This document shows, piece by piece, positions 9,801 through 17,946 of a DNA stretch of 64,000 bases. The notes under the pieces were generated by a model, which saw only the letters and a program-made list of their open reading frames with translations, ran no database searches and was not told the origin of the DNA. Position 1 is the first letter of the stretch; each line of letters begins with the position of its first letter. This DNA is from an uncultured Rhodobiaceae bacterium (GTDB lineage: Bacteria > Pseudomonadota > Alphaproteobacteria > Rhizobiales > TMED25), in contig CAJWPC010000002.1 of NCBI GenBank assembly GCA_913045225.1, positions 124,001-188,000 on the forward strand. The letters are read 5' to 3'. The position numbers and the translations under genes are program-made.

Positions 9801-9925
9801 TCTATGTCAGGGTTTGACTCCTTTGGTATTGTTATGTAGGAGTAAATACCACCGATGATTAAAGCCAGCAAAAGTGTGATGATCGTTCTTGGCTGTGAGT
9901 GTAATATGTCAATGAACTTGTTCAT
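6794..9925 (-). CDS. RND efflux transporter permease subunit (AcrB-like)
   Basis: A 1043-residue inner-membrane protein of the HAE-type RND superfamily. It has the duplicated arrangement of one membrane helix, a large periplasmic loop and a block of six helices in each half. The proton-relay region of helix 4 reads LVDGAIVIVEY (V397-D398-G399), so only one of the two AcrB aspartates is present; helix 10 has GIVVNNAIVFID. Such VDG variants occur in other RND branches, so transport is still expected. The adaptor gene lies two bases upstream. No TolC-like outer-membrane factor is in the window. The C-terminal tail overlaps the LysM gene by 41 bases. Confidence 0.92.
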   Translation of the reverse strand: MNKFIDILHSQPRTIITLLLALIIGGIYSYITIPKESNPDIDIPVFYVSVPQPGISSQDSERLILRPLENKLKGMDGLKQIQSIGAEDYGAVILEFDIKIDNEKTLADIRSKISEVESELPDEAKEPKVVEINFALIPSIIVTVSGNVPERTLNKYANNLQDEIEELDSVLSADLAGARDEMVEVIIDTSKLESYNLTALELINAINQNNKVVSAGAVESENGKFSIKVPGLFKTIQDVYSIPVKRNGDIIITLGEVAEIKRTYADQNDFSKFNGKQAISIEVVKRLGVNIIENNKNVRLVVDNYTKDWPDVIEVDYSFDQSTNIFEVLKSLEAAILTAVVLVMITVIAVLGVGPALLVGIGIPITFTISFLIVNLLGMTVNIMVLFGLVLTVGMLVDGAIVIVEYSKKLTERGSPRRDAFLNASKRMFWPIVASTGTTLAAFLPMLLWPGVAGQFMSYLPIMVIIVLSSALATALIFIPVIGSVGGDNADNAYQKITNYDETLYGKVVETVIRRPFVVLISALVLGYIIMSSFVKFNNGVDYFVDQEPEEAVIFISARGNLSLHESKKMIEEVEAAVLNVPGIENINTKSKIDSGGSPADQQDVPVDAIGQISIELLDFEKRRKAREIFDEIIENTKGIAGINVEIRKVEGGPPTGKNIRLEVTSANYENAFKATKQIRSYFDNNLDGIKDIEDTRPLPGVEWTVNVDREKAGIYNTDVATIGSVIRLVTNGVLVGNFRPDDSEDEIEIRARLPKSDRNIDQLDQLSIETQVGSIPISNIITKSYRDSVPNISKLNGKFAFVVKANTDYGVNTDQKVGEIEQWLSTQQWPEDLKFKFRGADEEQKEAGDFLSKAAIAALALMFIILITQFNSFYQTFLTLFTVILSVFGVMLGILITGQTFSIIMTGTGIVALAGIVVNNAIVFIDTYNTNLKEMKDPIKSVIQTANERFRPILLTTITTIMGLIPMATQITFDFIGRDVLVGGITSSWWVQMSTAIIFGLSFSTILTLILLPTLLVMPYVIKNRKMLKVKNQEPLKPAQEI

Positions 9926-9927
9926 AT

Positions 9928-10995
9928 TTAGCCGGTCACGTCTTGCACTGCATTCACAATATCACCAGACGTAACAAAATCTTGACCAACCGTGATAACT
10001 CTTATTGTCGGCGGTAAGTCAGTTACATAAGCACCTTCATTATTTAGATTAGATACTTTCACCTCAATAAATTCAACAACATTCTCTTTTGATATAATTT
10101 TAATGCCAATGTTTCCATCGTCACTAAGGCTCAAAATAGAAGATGGTATGAGATGTGAATTTTTAATTTGATTACTGACGAATATCTCTGCTGTTGTTCC
10201 AACTTTGATTTGGTTATTAGGATTATCTATGGCTACTTCAACTGTGAATGTTCTTGTATCTGGATCTGCAATGCTTGATATATAATTTATTTTACCTTCT
10301 AAAACAGTTCCCCCAATCAGCTGGACTTTTGCAGGCGCGTCTGTGTTCAGCTTTGATATATTCTTTTCCGAGACGTTACCTTTTACGATTATTGGATCAC
10401 TATCCATCAGTACAGCACAAATTTCACCATTTGTAGCTAATTCACCTACTTCAATATTTATGTCGTTTATTATTCCGTCTATCGGCGCTTTGACATTTAA
10501 ATATTCTTTATTTAGTTCCGCGTTTCGATAATCTGCCTTCGCTTTTTCATAGCTTGCCTCAAGAGAGTTTAAACTATTTTCGGATACAAAACTTTTTTGG
10601 GCCAACTTTAGCTGACTTTCATATTTTGATTTAGTGTCATTTAAATTAGCCCTTGCAGCTTCAAGTAATTCGTATTTATTCTGTGTCTCAAGAGCGCAGA
10701 TAGTCTGCCCCTTCTTTACATTTTGCCCTTTTTTAAAGTAGATATTTTCAACTTTTCCATTTGTTTGCATACTAAGTTCGACAATAGAGTCAGCCTCAGT
10801 TTTACCAATTATTTTGAATATATCAGTGAAATCAGAGGCATTACTTTCAATGTACTTCACTATAAAATCATTCACTTTTGTATCGTTTTCGGTAACATCT
10901 ATATTCTCCGAGTCATCACCAAAATAACCAGAGCCAACCCAAAGTCCTATCAGGGTAAGGATTAAGATTGCCGAAAATATTGATTTTTTTTTCAT
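9928..10995 (-). CDS. RND efflux periplasmic adaptor subunit (HlyD/MFP family)
   Basis: A 355-residue membrane fusion protein. It starts with a lysine-rich N-terminus and a single membrane or signal-anchor helix (about residues 5-22). A lipoyl/barrel-sandwich half follows (NGKVENIYFKKGQNVKKGQ), then a short alpha-hairpin, the second lipoyl half (VKAPIDGIINDINIEVGEL) and the beta-barrel (PAKVQLIGGTVLEGKINYIS). It bridges the RND pump to an outer-membrane channel. Transcription runs adaptor then pump, with two bases between the genes. The pump substrate is unknown. Confidence 0.9.
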   Translation of the reverse strand: MKKKSIFSAILILTLIGLWVGSGYFGDDSENIDVTENDTKVNDFIVKYIESNASDFTDIFKIIGKTEADSIVELSMQTNGKVENIYFKKGQNVKKGQTICALETQNKYELLEAARANLNDTKSKYESQLKLAQKSFVSENSLNSLEASYEKAKADYRNAELNKEYLNVKAPIDGIINDINIEVGELATNGEICAVLMDSDPIIVKGNVSEKNISKLNTDAPAKVQLIGGTVLEGKINYISSIADPDTRTFTVEVAIDNPNNQIKVGTTAEIFVSNQIKNSHLIPSSILSLSDDGNIGIKIISKENVVEFIEVKVSNLNNEGAYVTDLPPTIRVITVGQDFVTSGDIVNAVQDVTG

Positions 10996-11066
10996 TATTT
11001 ATCGATTTTTACGAATTCAACTGAATAATATACGTTTTCGGTTCAATTTTAGGTTAACTAATAATT

Positions 11067-11906
11067 TTATCTAACCATATTTGTGAAGAGCTTTATTGGC
11101 ATTTTTCTCTCCTTTGGTAGATGTTTAGTGAAGTATACATTTATAATTTTAAATATCAATATGATAAGCAAAGTGATTGATATGAAGTAAACAGCAATAA
11201 TTGGGTAGGGGACAAAGGGGTTAAATGTCTTATCTGCAAAATAGCTCGCATAATATAATGCATCTCCAGATTGCCTCCATGCAGGGAAACTGCTGAAAAA
11301 TACAAGTGTCGTCGCGTGAAAGAGAAATATAGCTTCGTTAGTATAAGAGGACCATGAGTTTCTGAGCATTGTTGGAATGATAATTTTTCTATATTTTCGT
11401 CTCGTTGATAGACCAAAAGCCTCAGCGGCTTCAATATCATGTTTTGGGATAGACTTTAAAGCGCCATAAAAGATTTCAGAGCTGTATGCGGTTGTATTTA
11501 GGAATAAAACAAGTACAGCACCAAGCCAGGCTTTTGTTAGCCATGAGGTTTCGACGGTAATGGTTGTGAATAAGAGATTAATATCAAAACCAATTTTCGG
11601 GAGCAAGACAAAGATCTCATAGGCACAAAAAAACTGGATAAATAAAGGAGACCCTCTAAAAATAAATACATATATATCAATTGCCTTTGATAGGAATCTG
11701 TATTTGTTGAATCTTATAATAGCAGTAAGAATCGCAAATATGAAACCAAATGCAAGCGCTATAATACAAAAATATAAGTTCCAAATCACACCACTTCCAA
11801 TTAAAACAAATTGGTCACATAGAGTTATGTCACTTTTGGGTAGAAGCTTTTCTCCTATCCCAATTGATCTCAGGGCATAATCTTCTATTGTTGCATTACA
11901 AATCAT
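11067..11906 (-). CDS. Polar amino acid ABC transporter permease (HisM-like)
   Basis: A 279-residue integral membrane protein of the HisM/GlnP type. Predicted helices include LYFCIIALAFGFIFAILTAI, and the cytoplasmic EAA loop is EIFYGALKSIPKHDIEAAEAFGLS. It would form the translocation pore together with the neighbouring permease. It is the last gene of a four-gene operon running from 14320 down to 11067. The N-terminal soluble segment before the first helix is about 35 residues longer than the shortest family members. Octopine, arginine or histidine are plausible substrates, but the sequence does not decide. Confidence 0.9.
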   Translation of the reverse strand: MICNATIEDYALRSIGIGEKLLPKSDITLCDQFVLIGSGVIWNLYFCIIALAFGFIFAILTAIIRFNKYRFLSKAIDIYVFIFRGSPLFIQFFCAYEIFVLLPKIGFDINLLFTTITVETSWLTKAWLGAVLVLFLNTTAYSSEIFYGALKSIPKHDIEAAEAFGLSTRRKYRKIIIPTMLRNSWSSYTNEAIFLFHATTLVFFSSFPAWRQSGDALYYASYFADKTFNPFVPYPIIAVYFISITLLIILIFKIINVYFTKHLPKERKMPIKLFTNMVR

Positions 11907-11915
11907 TATCAGCCT

Positions 11916-12758
11916 CTAAATTGGTACATATATTTTTTTAGATATTCTATTCAAAATTAATTCACTTATTTTTGTAAGTAGAAGATAGAAAACTAACAGC
12001 GAAAGAAAATACCAGACCCTCCAATCCGGATGTGGATATTGAAATATTGAGGTCTTGGATCCCCCTAACTCTCTTGCCCAATAAACGACATCTTGAATTC
12101 CTAATAGAAAGAGTAGGGGTGTTGATTTTATTAGTAACATCCAAAGGTTTGATAGGCCAGGAAGTGCATACCTCCACATCTGTGGAAAGATGATACTGGT
12201 GTATATCTGTTTCCGAGACATTCCGAAAGATTTACCTGTTTCAATTTGTGATTGGGGAACAGAATTCATTGCTCCGTAAAAAGTATTTGCAGCAAATGCG
12301 CCATAAACAATCGTAAATGAGAATACGGCAAGCAAAAAACCGTAAATATCATGAATCCATTGTGGGTCTGAATTTAGTGGAAGTTTTGCAGCACCGCAGA
12401 CAACAAAGTCGCTTCCTTGCCATACGCTATCCACAATTTCAGGGCATTTAATCTTATGTCTCGTGAATTCAATTAATTGATCAATAGTGATAGGAATAAA
12501 TAAAAAGAATATTATATCAGGTATACCTCTAACAATATTTGCATAGGCTTTACTAAATAATCTAAGTAGTAAGAATTTTGACTTAATTGCTACAGCTGCT
12601 AAAAGACCAAGTAGTGCCGCGAGGGGGGCCGTTATAAATAACAACAGAATAATTAAGCCAAATGATTTGTAGAATAATAGATGTTTACCATTAGTGAGAT
12701 AGCAACTGAACCACTCAAAAGTTGATAAAACGTCTGGATCAGTGCAATACTCAAACAT
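11916..12758 (-). CDS. Polar amino acid ABC transporter permease (HisQ-like)
   Basis: A 280-residue membrane protein, partner of the HisM-like permease nine bases downstream. The EAA loop reads NTFYGAMNSVPQSQIETGKSFG. A soluble insertion of about 45 residues (roughly 85-135) sits between the third and fourth predicted helices and includes CPEIVD and VVCGAAKLPLNSD; this is longer than in enteric HisQ. The start is ATG. It lies downstream of a strong RNA hairpin that separates it from the binding-protein gene, so its expression is expected to be lower than that of the binding protein. Confidence 0.9.
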   Translation of the reverse strand: MFEYCTDPDVLSTFEWFSCYLTNGKHLLFYKSFGLIILLLFITAPLAALLGLLAAVAIKSKFLLLRLFSKAYANIVRGIPDIIFFLFIPITIDQLIEFTRHKIKCPEIVDSVWQGSDFVVCGAAKLPLNSDPQWIHDIYGFLLAVFSFTIVYGAFAANTFYGAMNSVPQSQIETGKSFGMSRKQIYTSIIFPQMWRYALPGLSNLWMLLIKSTPLLFLLGIQDVVYWARELGGSKTSIFQYPHPDWRVWYFLSLLVFYLLLTKISELILNRISKKIYVPI

Positions 12759-12780
12759 AAAAAATCATTATTATTTGTTT

Positions 12781-12800
12781 GGGAGGCTTTAGAGCCTCCC
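12781..12800 (-). promoter_or_regulatory. Intercistronic RNA hairpin between binding protein and permease
   Basis: A perfect 8-base-pair inverted repeat (GGGAGGCT/AGCCTCCC) with a four-base loop lies eight bases beyond the stop of the binding-protein gene. No run of T follows it in the direction of transcription, so it does not look like a complete terminator. Hairpins at this place in binding-protein operons protect the upstream message from 3' decay and set a high ratio of binding protein to permease. That role is inferred here. Confidence 0.65.
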
Positions 12801-12807
12801 GAACTAA

Positions 12808-13533
12808 TTAGAATAGAGATGCCTCATCCCCAAACCATTTCTCGATTAGGGTATTTAGGCTTCCATCCGCTTTCATTGAGTCAATTGCAGCATCAAATGT
12901 ATCTTTAAGATCACTATCTGACTCTCTGATACCCATTCCAACGCCGCCGCCAATGTAGACGTCCTGTCCAATGAACTTAAGACCACCATTTGACTCAGCT
13001 ACAATTGGGGCCAAGAATGATTTATCAGCCATTACTGCTTCAACTTCACCATTTCTCAAAGCTGAAATAGTCTCATCGGGAGTTGCAAATTCGGCAAGAA
13101 TTGCGCCTGATTCAGCAACGTGACTTGCTTGGATTGTTGCAGTTTGTGCAGCAACCACACCAATATACGCGGCTTTGTTACCATCACCTGTCGTTATATA
13201 TGCCGATGGATCTGGTTGAAGATAATTTTGCGTAAAATCAATAACTTCATCTCTCTCAGCTGTAATAGACATACCAGCTATGATTGTATCGTAGTTACCA
13301 GATACCAGATTTGGAATAATTGAGTCCCAATCGTTTTGTACCCACTCACAGTCTAATCCAGCTCTATCACAAAGTTCATCTCCAAGATCTCTTTCAAAGC
13401 CATCAATTTCTCCATTATCATTAATGAAGTTGTATGGTGGGTATGCACCTTCTGTCCCCATTCTCACAGTATCAGCATTAGCTGGCACATAAATAAAGGC
13501 AAGAAGGATTGCGCTAAATAGTAATTTTTTCAT
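12808..13533 (-). CDS. Polar amino acid ABC transporter substrate-binding protein
   Basis: A 241-residue periplasmic binding protein of family 3 (HisJ/GlnH type). It has a Sec signal peptide with likely cleavage after ANA at residue 20. The mature start DTVRMGTEGAYPPYNFIN carries the usual EG.YPPY ligand-binding stretch, followed by GFERDLGDELCDRAGL. The hinge/ligand region DWDSIIPNLVSGNYDTIIAGM and its two conserved lobes are intact. A clear Shine-Dalgarno sequence (GAGAGG) precedes the ATG. It delivers an amino acid, likely cationic or opine-like, to the neighbouring permeases. Confidence 0.92.
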   Translation of the reverse strand: MKKLLFSAILLAFIYVPANADTVRMGTEGAYPPYNFINDNGEIDGFERDLGDELCDRAGLDCEWVQNDWDSIIPNLVSGNYDTIIAGMSITAERDEVIDFTQNYLQPDPSAYITTGDGNKAAYIGVVAAQTATIQASHVAESGAILAEFATPDETISALRNGEVEAVMADKSFLAPIVAESNGGLKFIGQDVYIGGGVGMGIRESDSDLKDTFDAAIDSMKADGSLNTLIEKWFGDEASLF

Positions 13534-13543
13534 AACATACCTC

Positions 13544-14320
13544 TCATGTGTTACTGAAACTGACAGTCTCCAAAAATTTTTTTAGCCTGTCTGTTTTAGT
13601 ATTATTAAAAATAACGTCAGGGCTACCTTTTTCAACGATTTTCCCTTCGTCCATAAACAGTATATAGTTAGATATATCTTTTGCAAGTTTCATATCATGT
13701 GTGACCAAAATCATTGTTCTATTCTCGTTCGCAAGCCTCTTAATAACCCTTACAACTTCATGTTCAAGTTCTGGATCAAGAGCTGATGTGGGCTCATCAA
13801 AGAGAATGATTTCTGGACTCATGGCCAGCGCTCTTGCAATGGCGGCTCTTTGTTGTTGTCCACCAGATAAATTTGCAGGGTACTCATTTAGTTTGTCTTC
13901 CAAACCAACTCTAGTAAGGACATCTCTTGCGCGTTCAAGCGCCTCTGATCGCCTCATTTTCAAGACTGAAGTTGGTGCTTCTGTAACATTTTGTATGACA
14001 GTCATGTGGGACCAAAGATTAAATTGTTGAAAGACCATAGATACTCTTTTTCTTAAATCATTAATATTTTCTTTTATTATTTTTGATTTGTTACTAATTT
14101 CATCATTTACAATTACATTTCCATTGAAATATATTTCACCAGAGTCAATCTTTTCAAGCTGGTTGATGCATCGCAAGAGTGTAGACTTTCCTGAACCAGA
14201 TGAGCCAATAATTGTAATAATTTGCCCAGTTTTTGCAGATAAATCTACTCCTTTTAGGACTTTGAGTTCACCATATGATTTATGTATATTTCTGAGCTCT
14301 AGTGTTGTTGATTGTTCCAT
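13544..14320 (-). CDS. Polar amino acid ABC transporter ATP-binding protein (HisP-like)
   Basis: An ATPase of 258 residues from the ATG at 14320; a TTG eight codons further upstream is unlikely. It has Walker A (IGSSGSGKSTLL), the Q-loop (VFQQFNLWSHMT), the signature LSGGQQQR, Walker B (IILFDEPTSALDP) and the H-loop (ILVTHD), all intact. It powers the importer formed with the two downstream permeases. It is the first gene of the operon, ten bases before the binding-protein gene, so all four proteins of the importer are present. Confidence 0.93.
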   Translation of the reverse strand: MEQSTTLELRNIHKSYGELKVLKGVDLSAKTGQIITIIGSSGSGKSTLLRCINQLEKIDSGEIYFNGNVIVNDEISNKSKIIKENINDLRKRVSMVFQQFNLWSHMTVIQNVTEAPTSVLKMRRSEALERARDVLTRVGLEDKLNEYPANLSGGQQQRAAIARALAMSPEIILFDEPTSALDPELEHEVVRVIKRLANENRTMILVTHDMKLAKDISNYILFMDEGKIVEKGSPDVIFNNTKTDRLKKFLETVSFSNT

Positions 14321-14435
14321 AATGTGCCCACTATATTGATTCAATGTGTGTTAAAAAATACATAGTGTAATTATATCTTATTAAGTTACCAAATGATACC
14401 CAATATCACTTTTTGCTTTTTTTGGCATAGCTCAC

Positions 14436-14441
14436 TTGACA
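14436..14441 (+). promoter_or_regulatory. Candidate -35 element for the nitroreductase gene
   Basis: A perfect TTGACA occurs in the divergent intergenic region upstream of the nitroreductase gene. No good -10 is present at the ideal 17-base spacing; the AT-rich stretch at 14459-14468 is the only candidate, so the call is tentative. Confidence 0.3.
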
Positions 14442-14486
14442 GCATTAAAAATAGATGTTTGATATCATTTAGCAAAGGAGATAATA

Positions 14487-15044
14487 ATGGATGCAATAAA
14501 AAATCTAACAGAGAGGTCATCGTCTGGTCGCCTTGCCCCTCCTATTCCATCACGAGAAGAGCTAGAATTAGTATATAGGGCGGCACTAAGGGCACCGGAT
14601 CATAAAAATTTGAAGCCTTCCCGTTTTATAGAGGTGAGTGGTGACGGACTGACAAAGCTATCAAATATTTTTGTTGAATTTGCCAAACAAAATTTATCAG
14701 AAAAGGGTGAAGAGCAAATAGAGAAGTATCAGCGAATGCCTTATCGTTCACCTTTAATTATAATTCTTGTGTCTGCATTTAAGCAAGAAAAGGGTGTGCC
14801 TGAAATAGAGCAAATGATGTCAACTGCTTGCTCGGCACAATCAATGCTACTAGCGCTAAATGCTCTAAATTACTCTGGCATGTGGCGGACGGGTAAACTG
14901 TCGTTTAATCGGTCAATATCAAATCTATTGGGGCTTGCTGATAATGAGTCAGTTATTGGCTACTTGTATGTCGGCACTAATGTTGGTCCAGAAAAAAAAA
15001 TTGAGACACCAGATAGCAACAATTTTGTTGAGATTTGGGATTAG
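14487..15044 (+). CDS. Nitroreductase-family flavoprotein (YdjA-like)
   Basis: A 185-residue compact nitroreductase. RSSSGRLAPPIPSREELELV and RAALRAPDHKNLKPSRFIEV match the YdjA-type FMN-binding N-terminus, and the C-terminal part has LGLADNESVIGYLYVGT. These enzymes use NAD(P)H and FMN to reduce nitro compounds or quinones; the natural substrate of this short branch is unclear. A strong Shine-Dalgarno (AAAGGAG) lies eight bases before the ATG, and a consensus-like TTGACA (14436-14441) lies about 45 bases upstream. The gene ends one base before the convergent korB. Confidence 0.85.
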   Translation: MDAIKNLTERSSSGRLAPPIPSREELELVYRAALRAPDHKNLKPSRFIEVSGDGLTKLSNIFVEFAKQNLSEKGEEQIEKYQRMPYRSPLIIILVSAFKQEKGVPEIEQMMSTACSAQSMLLALNALNYSGMWRTGKLSFNRSISNLLGLADNESVIGYLYVGTNVGPEKKIETPDSNNFVEIWD

Positions 15045-15045
15045 A

Positions 15046-16101
15046 TTAACGAAATTGATTATTAATTTCTTCTAATTCTTCGCCCCCAGGACATAGATCA
15101 TTCATTGAAAGTGAGTTCAATGGTTTTGAGGACGTGTTGAGTGTATCATGTAGATCAGACTTATCGGGATCGACATATAATAGTCCTGTCGTGACTTTAC
15201 CGTCACTCCTATTATTCCTAAGTGTATTTAATACTTTATGAGGATCGGTAGGATCGTGATCTGCCCCGAGTTTTTTAAAACTAATATCATTACCGTTGTG
15301 AAGTTTTATAGTAACTGTCTCACCCTCTGCATATGAGGTATTAATTGTCTCTTCTTCTGGTATAAAGTCGAGCTCACCAAAAAGCGATCTGTGCTCGCGT
15401 ATATAATCATAACTCTTTGTTGAATATCCATGATTATTGAAAGTTACACACGGCGATATAACGTCAATGAATGAAAAACCGTTATATTGAAGGGCGGATT
15501 TCAATAAAGGGACGAGTTGTTCTTTATCTCCTGAAAAGCTCCGTGCTACAAAACCAGCACCAAGTTCAATTGCCATTATGGCCAAGTCTATGGCACCAAA
15601 TGGGTTGTCTAGACCTTTCTTATTCTTTGATTCTTTATCATTTGTTGCTGAGAACTGACCTTTTGTAAGACCATAGGTCCCATTGTTCTCACATATGTAT
15701 GTTAAGTTTAGCTGTCTTCTTATTGCGTGACAATACTGACCAAGACCAATAGATGCAGTGTCACCGTCACCAGAAACACCTATATATACCAAGTCTCTGT
15801 TAGCTAAGTTTGCGCCGGTTGCTACGGATGGCATTCTACCATGCACGGAGTTGAAACCATGTGCGTTATTTAAAAAATAGTTTGGCGTTTTTGATGAGCA
15901 ACCGATACCTGATAGCTTCGCAATTTTATGTGCTGGTAATGATAATTCATAACATGCATCAATTATTGAAGCTGTAATTGAGTCATGACCACATCCAGCG
16001 CATAAAGTAGAAACAACACCTTCATAATCACGATACGTCAAACCTATTTCGTTTGTCGGTAGCGATGGATGCCTAAATATTGGTTTTTTTATATATGTCA
16101 T
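15046..16101 (-). CDS. korB: 2-oxoacid:ferredoxin oxidoreductase, beta subunit
   Basis: A 351-residue thiamine diphosphate-binding subunit. The N-terminal cysteine motif is TLCAGCGHD, and the ThDP/metal motif is GDGDTASIGLGQ followed by the conserved NNGTYGLTKGQ. A further cysteine (KLSGIGCSSKTPNYF) belongs to the 4Fe-4S site. It decarboxylates 2-oxoglutarate or a related 2-oxoacid to the acyl-CoA and passes electrons through its cluster. The alpha subunit gene is three bases upstream. The C-terminal ~70 residues extend beyond the core beta fold, as in longer KorB proteins. Confidence 0.9.
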   Translation of the reverse strand: MTYIKKPIFRHPSLPTNEIGLTYRDYEGVVSTLCAGCGHDSITASIIDACYELSLPAHKIAKLSGIGCSSKTPNYFLNNAHGFNSVHGRMPSVATGANLANRDLVYIGVSGDGDTASIGLGQYCHAIRRQLNLTYICENNGTYGLTKGQFSATNDKESKNKKGLDNPFGAIDLAIMAIELGAGFVARSFSGDKEQLVPLLKSALQYNGFSFIDVISPCVTFNNHGYSTKSYDYIREHRSLFGELDFIPEEETINTSYAEGETVTIKLHNGNDISFKKLGADHDPTDPHKVLNTLRNNRSDGKVTTGLLYVDPDKSDLHDTLNTSSKPLNSLSMNDLCPGGEELEEINNQFR

Positions 16102-16104
16102 TTG

Positions 16105-17946
16105 CTATACTATCTTTATTGGTGGTGAATTTGCCGCTTTTATATTCTTATTATTATTTATAATCTCAGTAATATTGTTTACAATAAAATTAGCAGTTAG
16201 AGGCATGCCATCATAGTTTAGTATCGAGATTAATTTATTTGTATCTAAATCTTCTTCAGAAATTAGGAGTTTTTTCATCTGTGCATCACGATTTTGCTCA
16301 AGCACGAATACAAATTCATGGTCGTTTATAAAATCAACAACTGATTTTGAGAAGGGAAATGCTCTAATTCTCAGATGATTTATACCAATGCCATTTCTTG
16401 TTAAATCTTGCATAGCATCATTTAGTGCAACATTCGTACTACCGAAGTTAATTATTCCAATTTTTGATTTTGGGCTATTTAAATTTATTATTGGGTGCGG
16501 CAAATACTCTTTAGCTGTATCGAATTTTTTTGTAATCCTGTCAAGCATTTCAGCGTGTATCATTCCATTCTCGGTGTATCCACCTGTATCTGTATGTGAT
16601 GTCCCTCTAGTGAAGTACGAGCCATAGTCTGGATGTGTAGCAGGTATGGTCCTGTAGGGTATTCCATCACCGTCGACATCTCTATAGCGCGCAAATGATT
16701 TTAGCTTTTCAATATCCTCTGAGGTCACAAGTTTACCACGATCGTGTGAATAATTATCATCCCATTTAAACTGATCAACAACCCAGTCGTTCATTCCAAT
16801 ATCAAGGTCACTTAATACCATAATCGGTGTTTGAAATTTTTCAGCGTAATCAAATGCCTTGTATCCAAACTCAAAACATTCATTCGGGTCGGACGGTAAT
16901 AATAGTATATGTTTTGTATCACCATGTGATGCATAAGCGCATGTCAAGATATCTGATTGCTGTGTTCTTGTTGGCATTCCTGTTGATGGACCACCTCTTT
17001 GAATATTAAATAATACAAGAGGTATTTCGGCAAAATAGGCTAACCCTAAAAATTCACCCATCAGTGAAACACCAGGTCCCGATGTGGATGTGAAAGCTCT
17101 AGATCCATTCCAATTTGCACCAATGGCCATTCCAACAGATGACAGTTCGTCTTCTGCTTGAATTACTGCAGCATTTATATTCCCGTCTTTATCTTTGCGT
17201 AATTTGTTTGCATGCTTTTCAAAAGCCTCAACTAGAGATGTGGATGGAGTAATTGGATACCAAGATGCAACGGTAGCACCACCGTAAAGCGCCCCAAGTG
17301 CAGCTGCTTCATTCCCATTAATCATTATCTTATTCGCGTTTCTATTACATTTTCTCACTTGTTTGTCCAAGGGATATTCGATGTTGTCAGCAACGTACTT
17401 TCTACCAATTGTTAGAGCTTTTAAATTTGCATCAAAGAGATTTTGTTTTCCCTTAAACTGTTCTGATAATAGTTTTTCTATTACATCAATATCGATTCCA
17501 ATAAGTAGGCTCAAGCCTCCTAAGTATACAATATTTTTGAATAACTGCCTCTGTCTTTGATCGGTATATTCTGCTGCACACAGTTTTGCTATTGGGATAC
17601 CAATGACTCTGATATCATCTCTATCAAATTTTCTTTGAATACTATTATCATATATAAAGGTTCCACCACTTGCTACCTCATCAATATCACTTGCATAAGT
17701 TTGAGCGTTCATAGCAACCATAACATCGACTTTTTCCTTACGTGCTAATTTTTCACTTTCCGAAATAGTAATTTCATACCATGTGGGAAGCCCTTGTATG
17801 TTTGAAGGAAATATGTTTTTTGCAGATATTGGAATTCCCATACGGTAGAGGGACTTTGCACAAAATGTATTAGCGCTGGCAGACCCAGAACCATTTACAT
17901 TTGCAAATTTAATTACCAACTCGTTGTATGTTATGTTACTCGACAT
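16105..17946 (-). CDS. korA: 2-oxoacid:ferredoxin oxidoreductase, fused gamma-alpha subunit
   Basis: A protein of 613 residues from the ATG at 17946; a TTG two codons earlier is less likely. The N-terminal ~190 residues form the gamma domain (NGSGSASANTFCAKSLYRMG). A linker leads to the alpha domain beginning NGNEAAALGALYGGATVASW and YPITPSTSLVEAF, with GPGVSLMGEFLGLAYFAEIP. The fused arrangement is typical of bacterial KorA. With KorB it oxidises a 2-oxoacid and reduces ferredoxin. Its start overlaps the end of the upstream GltD-like gene by 11 bases, so the two are tightly coupled. The substrate is not certain. Confidence 0.9.
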   Translation of the reverse strand: MSSNITYNELVIKFANVNGSGSASANTFCAKSLYRMGIPISAKNIFPSNIQGLPTWYEITISESEKLARKEKVDVMVAMNAQTYASDIDEVASGGTFIYDNSIQRKFDRDDIRVIGIPIAKLCAAEYTDQRQRQLFKNIVYLGGLSLLIGIDIDVIEKLLSEQFKGKQNLFDANLKALTIGRKYVADNIEYPLDKQVRKCNRNANKIMINGNEAAALGALYGGATVASWYPITPSTSLVEAFEKHANKLRKDKDGNINAAVIQAEDELSSVGMAIGANWNGSRAFTSTSGPGVSLMGEFLGLAYFAEIPLVLFNIQRGGPSTGMPTRTQQSDILTCAYASHGDTKHILLLPSDPNECFEFGYKAFDYAEKFQTPIMVLSDLDIGMNDWVVDQFKWDDNYSHDRGKLVTSEDIEKLKSFARYRDVDGDGIPYRTIPATHPDYGSYFTRGTSHTDTGGYTENGMIHAEMLDRITKKFDTAKEYLPHPIINLNSPKSKIGIINFGSTNVALNDAMQDLTRNGIGINHLRIRAFPFSKSVVDFINDHEFVFVLEQNRDAQMKKLLISEEDLDTNKLISILNYDGMPLTANFIVNNITEIINNNKNIKAANSPPIKIV

